A stretch of DNA of 64,000 nt from Vibrio ponticus (GCF_009938225.1 NZ_AP019657.1:2418001-2482000), one strand, 5' to 3'. Positions 12,825 to 21,765 are shown, counted from the first letter of the stretch. Made by a program: numbers and translations. Notes: generated by a model not told the origin, from the letters alone.

Positions 12825-13559
12825 TTACCTTGTAGCTTCTAAAGTAAACGTATAATGCTCTTGATTATAATAGATATCGGAAGCTTCGAAAGCTTGTCCT
12901 GATTCTAGACGCGCAATACTGTGGGCGCACAGCACTGGCTCATCGCGTTTCAATCCCAATAACATGCGGACTTCTTCTGATGGCAACTCGGCGCGAATAC
13001 GTTTTTGACTACCACCGACCATTTGCCCTTTCTCGGCAAGGTAACTGTATTTAGAGCTATTTAAGTGACGCGACTCTAAATCGGCAAACATCGGATCTGC
13101 GAGCATGTAAGAAGATTCAAACACAAACGGGATTTCCCCCACCAAACGCAGCCGCTTCATATACCAAACCAAACTACCAGGCTCTAAACCCAGTTCTTGA
13201 ACAACATGAGCTGGCGCTTCCATCTTCTCGAGATGCAGCAGTTTATTGCTAATGGGTGAATTAAGCGAAGTAGCAACTTCACTAGAGGTTAAGTGCTTAT
13301 CCAGTGGTAAAGCCATCTTAAGCTCTTGGGTTGGCTGACAAATAAATGTGCCGCGTCCACGCTGTCTTTCCACCACACCTTGACGAACCAAATAGTCGAC
13401 CGCTTTGCGCGCGGTCATTCGTGACACTTGATATTGCTCAGCCAAAACTGTTTCCGATGGAATCGAGTCACCAGGATGCAAGATCCCTTGTTCAATCTGC
13501 TGAGTAAGAATGCGCTCTATTTGGAGATAGATAGGAACATGAGATTCTTTGTCTATCAT
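12825..13559 (-). CDS. GntR/HutC family regulator of the alpha-glucoside PTS operon
   Basis: A 244-residue repressor. The N-terminal winged helix (about residues 8-72, with IPSETVLAEQYQVSRMTARKA and the wing RGRGTF) is GntR type. The C-terminal ~165 residues fit a UTRA ligand-binding domain (ending YYNQEHYTFTLEATR), as in TreR and HutC. It is divergent from the PTS IICB gene. The shared region carries TTGTATAGACAA-type operators identical in style to TreR/HutC sites, so it very likely controls IICB-glycosidase expression in response to a phosphorylated alpha-glucoside (inference). The start ATG at 13559 has weak ribosome-site complementarity. Confidence 0.88.
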   Translation of the reverse strand: MIDKESHVPIYLQIERILTQQIEQGILHPGDSIPSETVLAEQYQVSRMTARKAVDYLVRQGVVERQRGRGTFICQPTQELKMALPLDKHLTSSEVATSLNSPISNKLLHLEKMEAPAHVVQELGLEPGSLVWYMKRLRLVGEIPFVFESSYMLADPMFADLESRHLNSSKYSYLAEKGQMVGGSQKRIRAELPSEEVRMLLGLKRDEPVLCAHSIARLESGQAFEASDIYYNQEHYTFTLEATR

Positions 13560-13612
13560 GCGTTACCCCTTGTTTGTAGACGGCTTATCCTATCTTGCAG
13601 CACTTGAATACA

Positions 13613-13626
13613 CAACTATACAACCC
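13613..13626. promoter_or_regulatory. Second candidate GntR operator
   Basis: Read on the minus strand this is TTGTATAGTTGTGT, sharing TTGTATAG with the better site at 13713-13736. It lies about 55 bp upstream of the GntR start and could mediate autoregulation. Confidence 0.55.
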
Positions 13627-13712
13627 TTATTAATGAGAATGTTAATTAAAGTTAAATGATTTCGTGATTGATGCCGCATGATAACTGGTTAGTGATTAAC
13701 CTCACACAAAAA

Positions 13713-13736
13713 GTATAGTTGTATAGACAACTATAC
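13713..13736. promoter_or_regulatory. GntR/HutC-type operator upstream of PTS IICB
   Basis: A 10-bp inverted repeat (GTATAGTTGT and ACAACTATAC) spaced by 4 bp. Its core TTGTATAGACAA resembles TreR/HutC operators. It sits 57 bp upstream of the IICB start and is the expected target of the divergent regulator. Confidence 0.8.
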
Positions 13737-13792
13737 CTAAAAGCTCTTTAATCGCTTCCATAATAACAATGATGATATGGAGATATCACTCG

Positions 13793-15379
13793 ATGAAACA
13801 CTTAGGTTCTAAGCTGCAAGACCTAGGAAAAGCGCTGATGATGCCGATTTCGGTTATCGCCGCCGCGGGTATTTTCCTAGGCTTAGCCGCCGCCCTACAA
13901 AACCCAAATATCACAGGACAATCATTCAACCAGCTTGAAGCGGTTCAATTGGTTCTTGGGTTTATCCGTAAAGTTGCTGGCTCTTTGTTCGGTAACCTAC
14001 CACTCTTCTTTGCTGTGGCCGCTGCTATCGGTCTAGCAAAACAAGAGAAACCAACCGCTGCATTTGCGGCAATTATTGGTTTTATCTCAATGCACGTGGG
14101 GGTGAACTACTCACTACTTGCTCAGGGATTAACCCCAGAAACCACCTCGGTTGCTTACCTTGTTTCGCAAGGTATGGATAAGACGGCTGCAATGATGTTT
14201 GCCGCTGAATTTGGTAACACGTTAGGTATCTTTTCTTACCACATGAGTGTTCTCGGTGGCGTGATTGCAGGTCTCGTCACTGTGGCGCTGCACAACCGTT
14301 TCTACACCATTGTGTTACCAACTGCGATTAACTTCTTTGGTGGTCGCCGTTTTGTACCGATCATTACCGTCGTTGTGCTGCCGCTTGTTGGTGTGGCAAT
14401 GTCGTTGATTTGGCCAACCATTGGTGCGGCAATTGCAAAAATTGGTGAGTTCATTGGTCAAGCAGGCAGTTTTGGTACTTTCCTATTTGCCTTCGCTGAG
14501 CGCTTACTGATCCCAACCGGTTTACACCACATTCTAAATGAAACGGTACGCTTTACGCCTATTGGTGGTATTGCCAACGTAGATGGTGAAAGCGTAGTTG
14601 GTGCATTGAGCATCTTTAACTATGCCCTAACTCACCCTGGTAGCATCGACAACGAAATTGTCAAAGAAGCCACTCGCTTCCTAGCACAAGGCAAGATCCC
14701 TGTGATGATGTTCGCTCTACCAGGTGCGGCGCTTGCGATGTACCACTGTGCACGCGATGAACACAAAACTCGCGTTAAAGCCCTTGTGATTGCTGGCGCT
14801 CTCGCATCTTTCACTACAGGTATCACCGAACCACTCGAGTTCAGCTTTATCTTTGTCAGCCCACTGCTGTTTATCTTCCACGCTATCATGACAGGTTTAT
14901 CTTTCGCCTTGATGCATGTCTTTGGCGTAATGATCGGTAACGTACAAGGCGGTGTGATTGACCTATTTGTATTCGGTGTTCTTGGTGGTGCGCAAACTCA
15001 ATGGTGGTTCGCAGTTCTCGTCGGCGCTTGTTACTTCCCTATCTACTACTTCGTTTTCCGCACGGTGATCACGCGCTTCAATGTCGCAACACCAGGTCGT
15101 GAAAAAGAAGAAACCAGCACGGAAGTGGTTGGTAATGCATCAGAACAAGCAACCCGCATCATCGAAGGTCTAGGTGGTTCAAGCAACATTCAACTGGTTG
15201 ATAACTGCTTCACTCGTCTGCGTGTAAAAGTGAACGATATCAGCAAAGTTAAAGATGACTTTCTAAAAACAACTGGCGCCTCAGGCGTTAAGCGAGCAAG
15301 CGATGTGGATGTACAAGTTATCTACGGTCCACAAGTAGAAAGCATCGCCAACGATGTAAAAAAAGCACTCGCAATTTAA
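13793..15379 (+). CDS. PTS alpha-glucoside/glucose-family IICB transporter
   Basis: A 528-residue inner-membrane sugar permease with fused IIB domain. The IIC part (about 1-420) has ~10 hydrophobic segments and motifs such as GLHHILNE and GITEPLEFSFIFVSP, typical of glucose-superfamily EIIC. The C-terminal IIB domain (about 440-528) has VDNCFTRLRVKV with the phosphorylated cysteine at C472. No IIA domain is fused, so it probably takes phosphate from the shared EIIA-Glc (Crr) encoded elsewhere, as GlvCB and MalX do. With the adjacent alpha-type GH4 enzyme the likely substrate is maltose or another alpha-glucoside. ATG at 13793 has GGAG ten bases upstream; the earlier ATG at 13769 is less plausible. 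Confidence 0.9.
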   Translation: MKHLGSKLQDLGKALMMPISVIAAAGIFLGLAAALQNPNITGQSFNQLEAVQLVLGFIRKVAGSLFGNLPLFFAVAAAIGLAKQEKPTAAFAAIIGFISMHVGVNYSLLAQGLTPETTSVAYLVSQGMDKTAAMMFAAEFGNTLGIFSYHMSVLGGVIAGLVTVALHNRFYTIVLPTAINFFGGRRFVPIITVVVLPLVGVAMSLIWPTIGAAIAKIGEFIGQAGSFGTFLFAFAERLLIPTGLHHILNETVRFTPIGGIANVDGESVVGALSIFNYALTHPGSIDNEIVKEATRFLAQGKIPVMMFALPGAALAMYHCARDEHKTRVKALVIAGALASFTTGITEPLEFSFIFVSPLLFIFHAIMTGLSFALMHVFGVMIGNVQGGVIDLFVFGVLGGAQTQWWFAVLVGACYFPIYYFVFRTVITRFNVATPGREKEETSTEVVGNASEQATRIIEGLGGSSNIQLVDNCFTRLRVKVNDISKVKDDFLKTTGASGVKRASDVDVQVIYGPQVESIANDVKKALAI

Positions 15380-15393
15380 TCCATTTAATTATC

Positions 15394-15412
15394 GCCCCTG
15401 CGTGGCAGGGGC
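15394..15412 (+). promoter_or_regulatory. Intercistronic hairpin between IICB and GH4 genes
   Basis: GCCCCTG and CAGGGGC pair around a short loop 15 bp after the IICB stop. There is no T-run, so it is more likely an mRNA stability or partial-attenuation element than a terminator. Confidence 0.5.
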
Positions 15413-15445
15413 TATTTCCCAGATTTGATTTAAGGTAGAAGTAAG

Positions 15446-16771
15446 ATGAAAAAAGCATTCAATATTGTTCTTGTCGGTGGCGGTTCAACTTGGACACCAG
15501 GTCTATTAAAAGCACTATGTAAACGTAAAGACACCTTCCCATTAAACCGCTTAGTGATGTTTGATGTGAATGCTGAGCGTCAAGAAACCATTGGTGAATA
15601 TGCCAAGCTACTTTTCTCTGAGGATTACCCAGAGCTTGAGTTTGAGTACACGACTGATGTCAATGTTGCGTACAAAGATGTCGATTTCGTACTGTGCCAA
15701 ATGCGTACTGGCGGCTACGAAATGCGTGAAAAAGACGAAAAGATTCCACTATCTTTAGGCATTATCGGTCAGGAAACTTGTGGTCCTGGTGGTTTCGCTT
15801 ACGGCATGCGCTCAATTGGCGACATGATTCAAATGGTTGAAGATGTGCGTGAACGCTCACCACAGGCTTGGATCTTAAACTACACCAACCCAGCAGCAAT
15901 CGTCGCGGATGCACTGAAAAAGCGCTTCCCACAAGATGATCGCATTCTCAATATCTGTGATCAACCAGTGAACCTACTTCGCTCTTACGGTCGCCTACTT
16001 AACGTAGATCCAAATGAGTTTGATCCTGTGTACTTCGGTCTAAACCACTTTGGTTGGTTCACTCACCTTTACAACCAGCAAGGTGAAGATCTTGCGCCAA
16101 AACTGAAAGCCTACATCGCCGAGAATGGTTTTATTCCTGTGGATGCAGAGCAGCGCGATCAATCTTGGTTAGATACTTATGCAGCTGTGGCAGACATGCT
16201 ACGTGACTTCCCAGATTATCTGCCAAACACGTACCTACAGTACTACCTATACCCAGAGTACAAACTGTCTAAACTGGATCCTGAGTTTACCCGTGCTAAC
16301 GAAGTCATGAACGGTCGTGAAAAGCGTGTATTTGACGAGTGTCGTCAAGCTGTTCTCGATGGTACCACCAAGAACTCAAGCGTGGTTCACAACGATGCGC
16401 ATGGCGATATGATCGTTGAAGTAGCAGAATCCATCGCCTTTAACCAGAAGCGTAAGTTTGTGGTGATCCTTGAGAACAACGGTCTAGTGGCAAACCTAGA
16501 CAATGATGTGATGGTTGAGGTGACAGCAGAGCTTGGCATCAACGGTCCGCGCCCATACGGTGTAGGTAAGATCCCTACTTTCTATAAAGGCATGATCGAA
16601 AATCAATTTGCTTACGAGCGTCTAACCGTTGAAGCTTGGTTTGAAGGTTCATACACCAAAGCACTACAAGCGCTGACACTAAACCGCACGGTAGGTGATG
16701 CGAAGAAAGCTCGTAAAGTGCTCGATGCACTGATCGAAGCTAACAAAGGTTACTGGCCAGAACTTGCATAA
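15446..16771 (+). CDS. GH4 6-phospho-alpha-glucosidase (GlvA/AglB type)
   Basis: A 441-residue NAD/metal-dependent family 4 glycosidase. The Rossmann loop LVGGGSTWTPG is near residues 9-19, IIGQETCGPGGF at ~106-117 and GLNH at 198-201. The active-site cysteine lies in CDQP (171-174). CD-x-P is the signature of 6-phospho-alpha-glucosidases, against CNVP in the beta enzyme of the neighbouring operon. The usual alpha form is CDMP, so the glutamine is a small deviation. It is 66 bp downstream of the IICB transporter in the same operon and would hydrolyse the phosphorylated disaccharide to glucose and glucose-6-phosphate. Confidence 0.9.
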   Translation: MKKAFNIVLVGGGSTWTPGLLKALCKRKDTFPLNRLVMFDVNAERQETIGEYAKLLFSEDYPELEFEYTTDVNVAYKDVDFVLCQMRTGGYEMREKDEKIPLSLGIIGQETCGPGGFAYGMRSIGDMIQMVEDVRERSPQAWILNYTNPAAIVADALKKRFPQDDRILNICDQPVNLLRSYGRLLNVDPNEFDPVYFGLNHFGWFTHLYNQQGEDLAPKLKAYIAENGFIPVDAEQRDQSWLDTYAAVADMLRDFPDYLPNTYLQYYLYPEYKLSKLDPEFTRANEVMNGREKRVFDECRQAVLDGTTKNSSVVHNDAHGDMIVEVAESIAFNQKRKFVVILENNGLVANLDNDVMVEVTAELGINGPRPYGVGKIPTFYKGMIENQFAYERLTVEAWFEGSYTKALQALTLNRTVGDAKKARKVLDALIEANKGYWPELA

Positions 16772-16831
16772 GTAAAAACTATGACTCAATGCGTTAACTC
16801 CCCCCTATAGTTGGTGCATTAAGCTGCTCCG

Positions 16832-16868
16832 AATCCCCAAATACAAGTTATAGATTTGGGGATTTTTT
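16832..16868 (+). terminator. Rho-independent terminator of the alpha-glucoside operon
   Basis: AATCCCCAAAT and ATTTGGGGATT form an 11-bp stem with an 11-nt loop followed by six T. It lies between the GH4 gene and the convergent pseudopilin gene. Confidence 0.88.
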
Positions 16869-16873
16869 GGTTG

Positions 16874-17422
16874 TTAGCAACCGCTCGTTTCATATTCAAT
16901 ATTTGCTGAGTCCGTATCAACCCACTCTAAATCACCATCGCCATCTTCATCAATTCTCTGTGAAGCGGTGGTATAAGTGACAAAGCAGTTTTGCGACACA
17001 TCATCGTAGCCTTGAGGAAAGAAGTGAAACTGATTTGCCGAGACAACGCCATGCCAATCAGCCTGATCACTTTCACTCCCCAAACAAGTTGCAGAAAGCG
17101 TCAAATCAACCCAATATTCGAGATCAGCCGTAAAGCGATTACAATTTGCCGCCACTCTAGGATAACCGCCTCGAAGGCGTATTAACTTGCCATTAATTTC
17201 CATCTCTGTAGAGCCACTATCTAACCTCTCTATAACAGCTTTACTGTGTACAAAATCTGATCCTGTGCGCAATGCAGAGCTTAACCCCTTAATCGCACTA
17301 CTTCTTGCATCAGACTGAAAACTCAGAAACTGAGGCGCAGCGGTTAAAGCGACAATAGCCACTATCACAATAACAACAATGAGTTCGATTAGAGTAAAAC
17401 CTTCTGTACTACCACGTCGCAT
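16874..17422 (-). CDS. Orphan type IV pilin-like / pseudopilin protein
   Basis: A 182-residue prepilin. A short basic leader ends at G8, followed by FTLIELIVVIVIVAIVALTA, the class III signal cleaved and N-methylated by PilD (encoded at 60267-61136). E13 is the conserved +5 glutamate. The mature protein has a hydrophobic helix and a globular domain with several cysteines. Near the C-terminus (about 158-169) is DEDGDGDLEWVD, an EF-hand-like calcium loop with D at positions 1, 3, 5 and 12, and it ends in SGC. No other pilus or secretion gene is adjacent, so its partner system is unknown. It resembles MSHA-type pilins in the N-terminal half only. Confidence 0.85.
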   Translation of the reverse strand: MRRGSTEGFTLIELIVVIVIVAIVALTAAPQFLSFQSDARSSAIKGLSSALRTGSDFVHSKAVIERLDSGSTEMEINGKLIRLRGGYPRVAANCNRFTADLEYWVDLTLSATCLGSESDQADWHGVVSANQFHFFPQGYDDVSQNCFVTYTTASQRIDEDGDGDLEWVDTDSANIEYETSGC

Positions 17423-17519
17423 TATTCATTTACCGAGCAAACATAACATCATCAAAGCTTGGGCAATAAAATCACGTTGCGCTAATTTGCATAGGAAAAA
17501 TGCGACTTTTACCTATTTT

Positions 17520-18257
17520 TCATTCAGATTCAGGGCTTAGAGCAGAAGGTTTAAAGGGACTCAAATCAATATTGAACGCAGAAGAAAAAGCAGCTTGCAT
17601 GTCTGAATCCAAGTGTGGATTTTGCTCGTAGTAACTATCCAGATTTTTTACCAGCCAATCTCGGGCAAATAAAAGCGGAACGAACAGTGAAACTCGGTCT
17701 GTTTCAATTATAGTGCCATCGGCAAGCTGAACTTCATACGCTTTAGCAGAGATGATACCCACTAATTCACGATTGGCGTTATACACCCCTCCACCACTCA
17801 TTCCGGATTGAACTGGCGCATCAACTAAACTGGCAGGACAGCGAGCAAACAATTCATGTCCTGGTAAAAAGATATCACGATAGTAAATTCCCTCACCGAC
17901 AAGTGACTCACCCCACATATTGGTACCGACGGTAGTGACTGGCTGATAAGAAAAAATGATGCCTAGCGTGGGAAGCGGCTTATCTGAATTATCTTGCTTA
18001 ATCAGTGATAAGTCACAATCAGGATGATGAGCGATGACTAAACTAGGATGAAGTTGTGCAACGTGTTTCGCCGTGATACTCACATTCTCAGTCAGAGGAA
18101 CACTCGTTCCATGCCCACCCAACAGCAGGGGGATACCAAACGGCAAGTAGTTTACCTCGGGTGTTTTGTTGTCCCCATATTCAAGCAAACCATTTGCACC
18201 AGTGCACCCCTGAGCAAGCAGTAAAAAGAATAAGGTGAGTAGATAAATGGCTTTCAT
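17520..18257 (-). CDS. Predicted trypsin-like serine protease lipoprotein
   Basis: A 245-residue protein with a lipoprotein signal peptide (LLLAQGC, acylated cysteine C18), so it should be anchored in the periplasm. A chymotrypsin-like triad can be read in order: H65 in ITAKHV, D82 in CDLSL, and S154 in SGMSGGGVY. Around the serine, GMSGGGV matches the GxSGG core of trypsin-like peptidases and is followed by ELVGIISAK. Three cysteines besides C18 could form disulfides. It is not recognised as a named family. It lies 97 bp upstream of the pseudopilin on the same strand; a joint role is possible but unproven. It could also be a catalytically quiet homologue. Confidence 0.72.
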   Translation of the reverse strand: MKAIYLLTLFFLLLAQGCTGANGLLEYGDNKTPEVNYLPFGIPLLLGGHGTSVPLTENVSITAKHVAQLHPSLVIAHHPDCDLSLIKQDNSDKPLPTLGIIFSYQPVTTVGTNMWGESLVGEGIYYRDIFLPGHELFARCPASLVDAPVQSGMSGGGVYNANRELVGIISAKAYEVQLADGTIIETDRVSLFVPLLFARDWLVKNLDSYYEQNPHLDSDMQAAFSSAFNIDLSPFKPSALSPESE

Positions 18258-18502
18258 TACTTTTGAGATCTAGATCACAACACATATTAGAACCCTAGTT
18301 AATGACACCTATATCAACAAGCTACTAATTACATTTCTATCATTAATATTAAACGCAATTTAATGCACACATATGAGATGAAGAACCCGTAGATAAACGA
18401 AATATTTAACCGACGAATGCTCATTTGTGACTAGTTCGAGAGTTACCCATGACAGGAATCGGCATGATCTAACGCCGATATTTATAGTTTGAGGTAAATT
18501 GA

Positions 18503-19435
18503 ATGAGAGTGGCATTAATTGGATTAGGTGATATCGCAACCAAAGCGTATTTGCCGGTAATCGCTCAAATGGCAGATATTGAGATCATTCTATGCACGCG
18601 CAATGAACAAGTACTGAGTACTCTTGTCAATCAATACCGAATACAACACTTCACCACCGATTATCAACAGTTGCTCAGCTTTAATATCGATGCGGTCATG
18701 ATCCATTCTGCGACCGCCACTCACTATGACATTGCCGCGTTTTTCTTAAGTCATGGAATCGCCACTTTTGTCGATAAACCACTGGTTGATAACTATCAAG
18801 ATGTTGAGCGTTTGCATGAACTAGCAGAGCGTAACACGGTGCCCCTTTATGTGGGTTTTAATCGCCGTCATATCCCGCTGTACAATCAACACTTGCCAAC
18901 CCTACAGCGAGGTAACCTCAGCGACATTCTTAGCGTTCGCTGGGAAAAAAATCGCTATCAATTACCTGGCGATCTTAAAACGTTCATTTTTGATGACTTT
19001 ATCCATCCTTTAGACAGCATCAATATGGGGGGAAAATCCGACCTTGATGAACTCCATGTTACGCATCAAAAGCATGGACAACAACTCACTCGCCTTGATG
19101 TTCAATGGCAGCATGGCGAAACCATTCTTCAAGCATCAATGAACCGCCAATTCGGCACCACCAGCGAACGACTGCAGGTGTGCCTGGTCAATAAAACCTA
19201 CGAATTTGATTCTTTTGTCACTGGAACTGTATTGTCCGAAGATAGGGAATTAAAACTGGTGCAAAAGGATTGGACCCCGATGCTCACAAGCAAAGGCTTT
19301 GATGCCATGCTTAAAGATTGGTTAGCGGTAGTCAGAGCCAATAAACTCGATAGCCAAATCATCGCCCGTAACCTAGCTAGCCATAAACTGGCTGAATTGC
19401 TCTATCAGAAAATCAAACTTCAAATGACAGTGTAA
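18503..19435 (+). CDS. Gfo/Idh/MocA family oxidoreductase
   Basis: A 310-residue NAD(P)-dependent oxidoreductase. The N-terminal Rossmann fold begins VALIGLGDIATKAYLP (about 3-18). HSATATHYDIAAFFLSHG and FVDKPL (about 87-93, with the conserved EKP-like K-P) are family hallmarks. The C-terminal half is the dimerisation/substrate domain. It resembles the YceM/MviM-type subgroup. The substrate is unknown. It is a single gene with a good terminator behind it and no partner genes. Confidence 0.85.
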   Translation: MRVALIGLGDIATKAYLPVIAQMADIEIILCTRNEQVLSTLVNQYRIQHFTTDYQQLLSFNIDAVMIHSATATHYDIAAFFLSHGIATFVDKPLVDNYQDVERLHELAERNTVPLYVGFNRRHIPLYNQHLPTLQRGNLSDILSVRWEKNRYQLPGDLKTFIFDDFIHPLDSINMGGKSDLDELHVTHQKHGQQLTRLDVQWQHGETILQASMNRQFGTTSERLQVCLVNKTYEFDSFVTGTVLSEDRELKLVQKDWTPMLTSKGFDAMLKDWLAVVRANKLDSQIIARNLASHKLAELLYQKIKLQMTV

Positions 19436-19442
19436 AATGTCA

Positions 19443-19476
19443 AAAGCCCTAATAGGACTCTTAGGGCTTTGTTTTC
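19443..19476 (+). terminator. Bidirectional terminator between oxidoreductase and M20 gene
   Basis: AAAGCCCTAA and TTAGGGCTTT form a 10-bp stem followed by GTTTTCTT; on the minus strand it is followed by TTGACATTTT. It serves the convergent genes on both sides. Confidence 0.8.
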
Positions 19477-19513
19477 TTGCTTAATATATGACAAGCCAAG
19501 CGATAAAGTTTAA

Positions 19514-20665
19514 TTAGTTCGCCAATTGCTGTTCAGCTAATGTCTTCCAGAAACCAATACCATCTTTAATGATGTTATCGTTGAAATCATAGTGAGGCTT
19601 ATGCAATGCAGTACCACCGCACTCACCGACGCCATTCCCCACAAGAATATAGCAACCTTTCGCTTCACGAAGCATAAATGAGAAGTCCTCACTAATCGTA
19701 AATGGCTGACATGCCCCATTTACACGCTCCGCACCAACCACTTTAGTCGCGGCTTCTACTGCATAAGCGGCTTCATCAGGCGTATTAATCGTAGATAGGA
19801 AACTGTTGTTGAACTTGTATGTGTAGTCCACACCCGCAGACATGCATTGACCAGCGACGATTCGCTCAATCGCCTTTTCAATCTTATGTAACGCCACATC
19901 GGTAAAACTGCGTGTATCACCTTTTATCGTCACTTTAGTTGGAATTACGTTAACGGTACCGTTAGTCGCGAACTCAGTAACCGAGATAACCGCTGTTTCA
20001 TCAATCGCACTCAAATTACGAGATACAATCGTCTGCATCGCGGTAACAATTTGCGCGCCCACGACGATTGGGTCAGTGCCCATATGAGGCATAGCCGCAT
20101 GACCACCTGTCGCAATTACCTCAATTTCAAAGCTGCTCTCACTCGCCATGATAGAATGTGGACGAGTAACAAAGTGACCAGCTTCAATACCTGGTAAGTT
20201 GTGCATTGCATACACAGCATCAATATTCCAGCGAGTAAATAAACCGTCAGCAATCATTGCTTTCGCACCAGTACCGCGTTCTTCATCTGGCTGGAAAATA
20301 AAGTAAACCGTACCGTCAAAATTACCATTGGTCGCCAGTTCATGGGCGGCACCTAGCAACATTGCAGTGTGACCATCGTGACCACAAGCGTGCATTGCTC
20401 CTTCATTTACTGATGCATAGCAAAATGTATTTTCTTCTTGAATGTGCAGTGCGTCCATATCTGCACGCAGACCAATCGAACGATCGCTTGTACCACGTTT
20501 TAGAATACCAACAACACCCGTACCACCAATACCGCGGTGGACTTCGATACCAAACTCTTCAAGCTTAGTGGCAACAAATTCGGCTGTTTGGTGTTCTTCC
20601 GTACCAAATTCAGGATGTTGATGAATGTGATGACGCCATTCAATGGCTTTAAGTTCGATAGACAT
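19514..20665 (-). CDS. M20 family amidohydrolase (hippurate hydrolase-like)
   Basis: A 383-residue zinc-dependent amidase/deacylase of the M20D type. LRADMDALHIQEE (about 69-81) carries the catalytic aspartate, HACGHDGHTAML (about 93-104) metal ligands, and QPDEERGTGAKAMIADGL (about 127-144) the catalytic glutamates. The dimerisation domain lies in the middle, and a late HKPHYDFND motif supplies a final histidine. It would release an acyl group from an N-acylated amino acid or diamino acid. It is last in a minus-strand run with a DMT transporter and an M24 peptidase, opposite a diaminopropionate ammonia-lyase operon. ATG at 20665 has GGAG six bases upstream. Confidence 0.85.
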   Translation of the reverse strand: MSIELKAIEWRHHIHQHPEFGTEEHQTAEFVATKLEEFGIEVHRGIGGTGVVGILKRGTSDRSIGLRADMDALHIQEENTFCYASVNEGAMHACGHDGHTAMLLGAAHELATNGNFDGTVYFIFQPDEERGTGAKAMIADGLFTRWNIDAVYAMHNLPGIEAGHFVTRPHSIMASESSFEIEVIATGGHAAMPHMGTDPIVVGAQIVTAMQTIVSRNLSAIDETAVISVTEFATNGTVNVIPTKVTIKGDTRSFTDVALHKIEKAIERIVAGQCMSAGVDYTYKFNNSFLSTINTPDEAAYAVEAATKVVGAERVNGACQPFTISEDFSFMLREAKGCYILVGNGVGECGGTALHKPHYDFNDNIIKDGIGFWKTLAEQQLAN

Positions 20666-20717
20666 ATTAGACTCCATCCGACGTCGAACCTAATGCCGAC
20701 GCCGGATATTTTTTTAC

Positions 20718-21695
20718 TTAAGCTTTTTGTGCTGTTAGTTCAGTTTCTTTTTTGGTTTCTTCTTTTGTTTCGTATTTAGTAAATACGTACAGAGCAACCA
20801 CAATTAGAGATACGATAATTGTTTTACCCATCGCCATTTGCTCACCTAGCGTTAGTACCGCAACAAGGTAACCAACCAATGGCATCAAGTTTAAAGCCAT
20901 TGTTGCTTTTTCAACGCCAATACGTTTGAAAGAGTAAAGCTGAATTAAGTAACTACCACCTGAGATACCTGTACCCAAGAACACAAGCAGTGCAATTAGT
21001 AGTGGGCTTTCAAGAATAATAAAGATTTGGCTCAAGTCTAATCCCATCATCAGTACAACCACAAAACCCATGATTGCAACAGAGATGTATTGATAAAGCA
21101 TTGATACTACTGAACCATATTTTTCAGCAAGGCTAGCACGTAAGTGCGCTGTCCAAGCTAAAGAAAGCATAGAAACCGTTACGTAGATGTAACCCAACAT
21201 CGGCGTACCACCTTCGATCTGGTTAGTTGGACCAACGCTCATCGCGTAGATACAGATCGCTGATACAATAAATGCAGCCCATTGAATTTTGTTCATGCGG
21301 AAATTCATAAACATCATGCCAAAGAATACCGTCGCAAACGGCTGCATACCTTGAATTACACCATTCTCCGTCGCACCAATATGAGACAACGACAAGAAGT
21401 TAAATAGAGAGAAAACACCTTGCCCCACAATACCGCACAAGGCAATTTTCAGAATATCTTTTTTATCGATAGTTAACGATGAACCTAAATCGGCACTTAA
21501 GCTTTCACTACGAGAAGTAAAAAAGAAAATGATAGAAAGACCAATCACCGCTGTTACATAGCGGAAAAACACTAAAGTCATTGGATCAACAGCCATTGAA
21601 AGAGGCTTAGATACTACACCTGTTACCCCCCAAATAACTGCCACAGATATCGCTGCTACCCACCCCAAAAACGTATCTTTACTTGATATATTCAT
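20718..21695 (-). CDS. DMT superfamily (EamA) transporter
   Basis: A 325-residue inner-membrane protein with about ten hydrophobic segments arranged as two EamA repeats (the first about 10-145, the second about 165-305). The first helix contains WGVTGVVSKPL, a pattern common in EamA exporters of amino acids and metabolites. The charged C-terminal tail (rich in K and E) is cytoplasmic. It lies between the M24 and M20 hydrolases with short gaps, so it is probably co-transcribed and moves a substrate or product of those enzymes. Direction of transport is not given by sequence. Confidence 0.85.
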   Translation of the reverse strand: MNISSKDTFLGWVAAISVAVIWGVTGVVSKPLSMAVDPMTLVFFRYVTAVIGLSIIFFFTSRSESLSADLGSSLTIDKKDILKIALCGIVGQGVFSLFNFLSLSHIGATENGVIQGMQPFATVFFGMMFMNFRMNKIQWAAFIVSAICIYAMSVGPTNQIEGGTPMLGYIYVTVSMLSLAWTAHLRASLAEKYGSVVSMLYQYISVAIMGFVVVLMMGLDLSQIFIILESPLLIALLVFLGTGISGGSYLIQLYSFKRIGVEKATMALNLMPLVGYLVAVLTLGEQMAMGKTIIVSLIVVALYVFTKYETKEETKKETELTAQKA

Positions 21696-21765
21696 TGTTT
21701 AAATCCTTTGTAAATGCTGGCTGCGGTGAGCGCAGCCAACTTAGTCAATGTTATAAAGCGATTAT

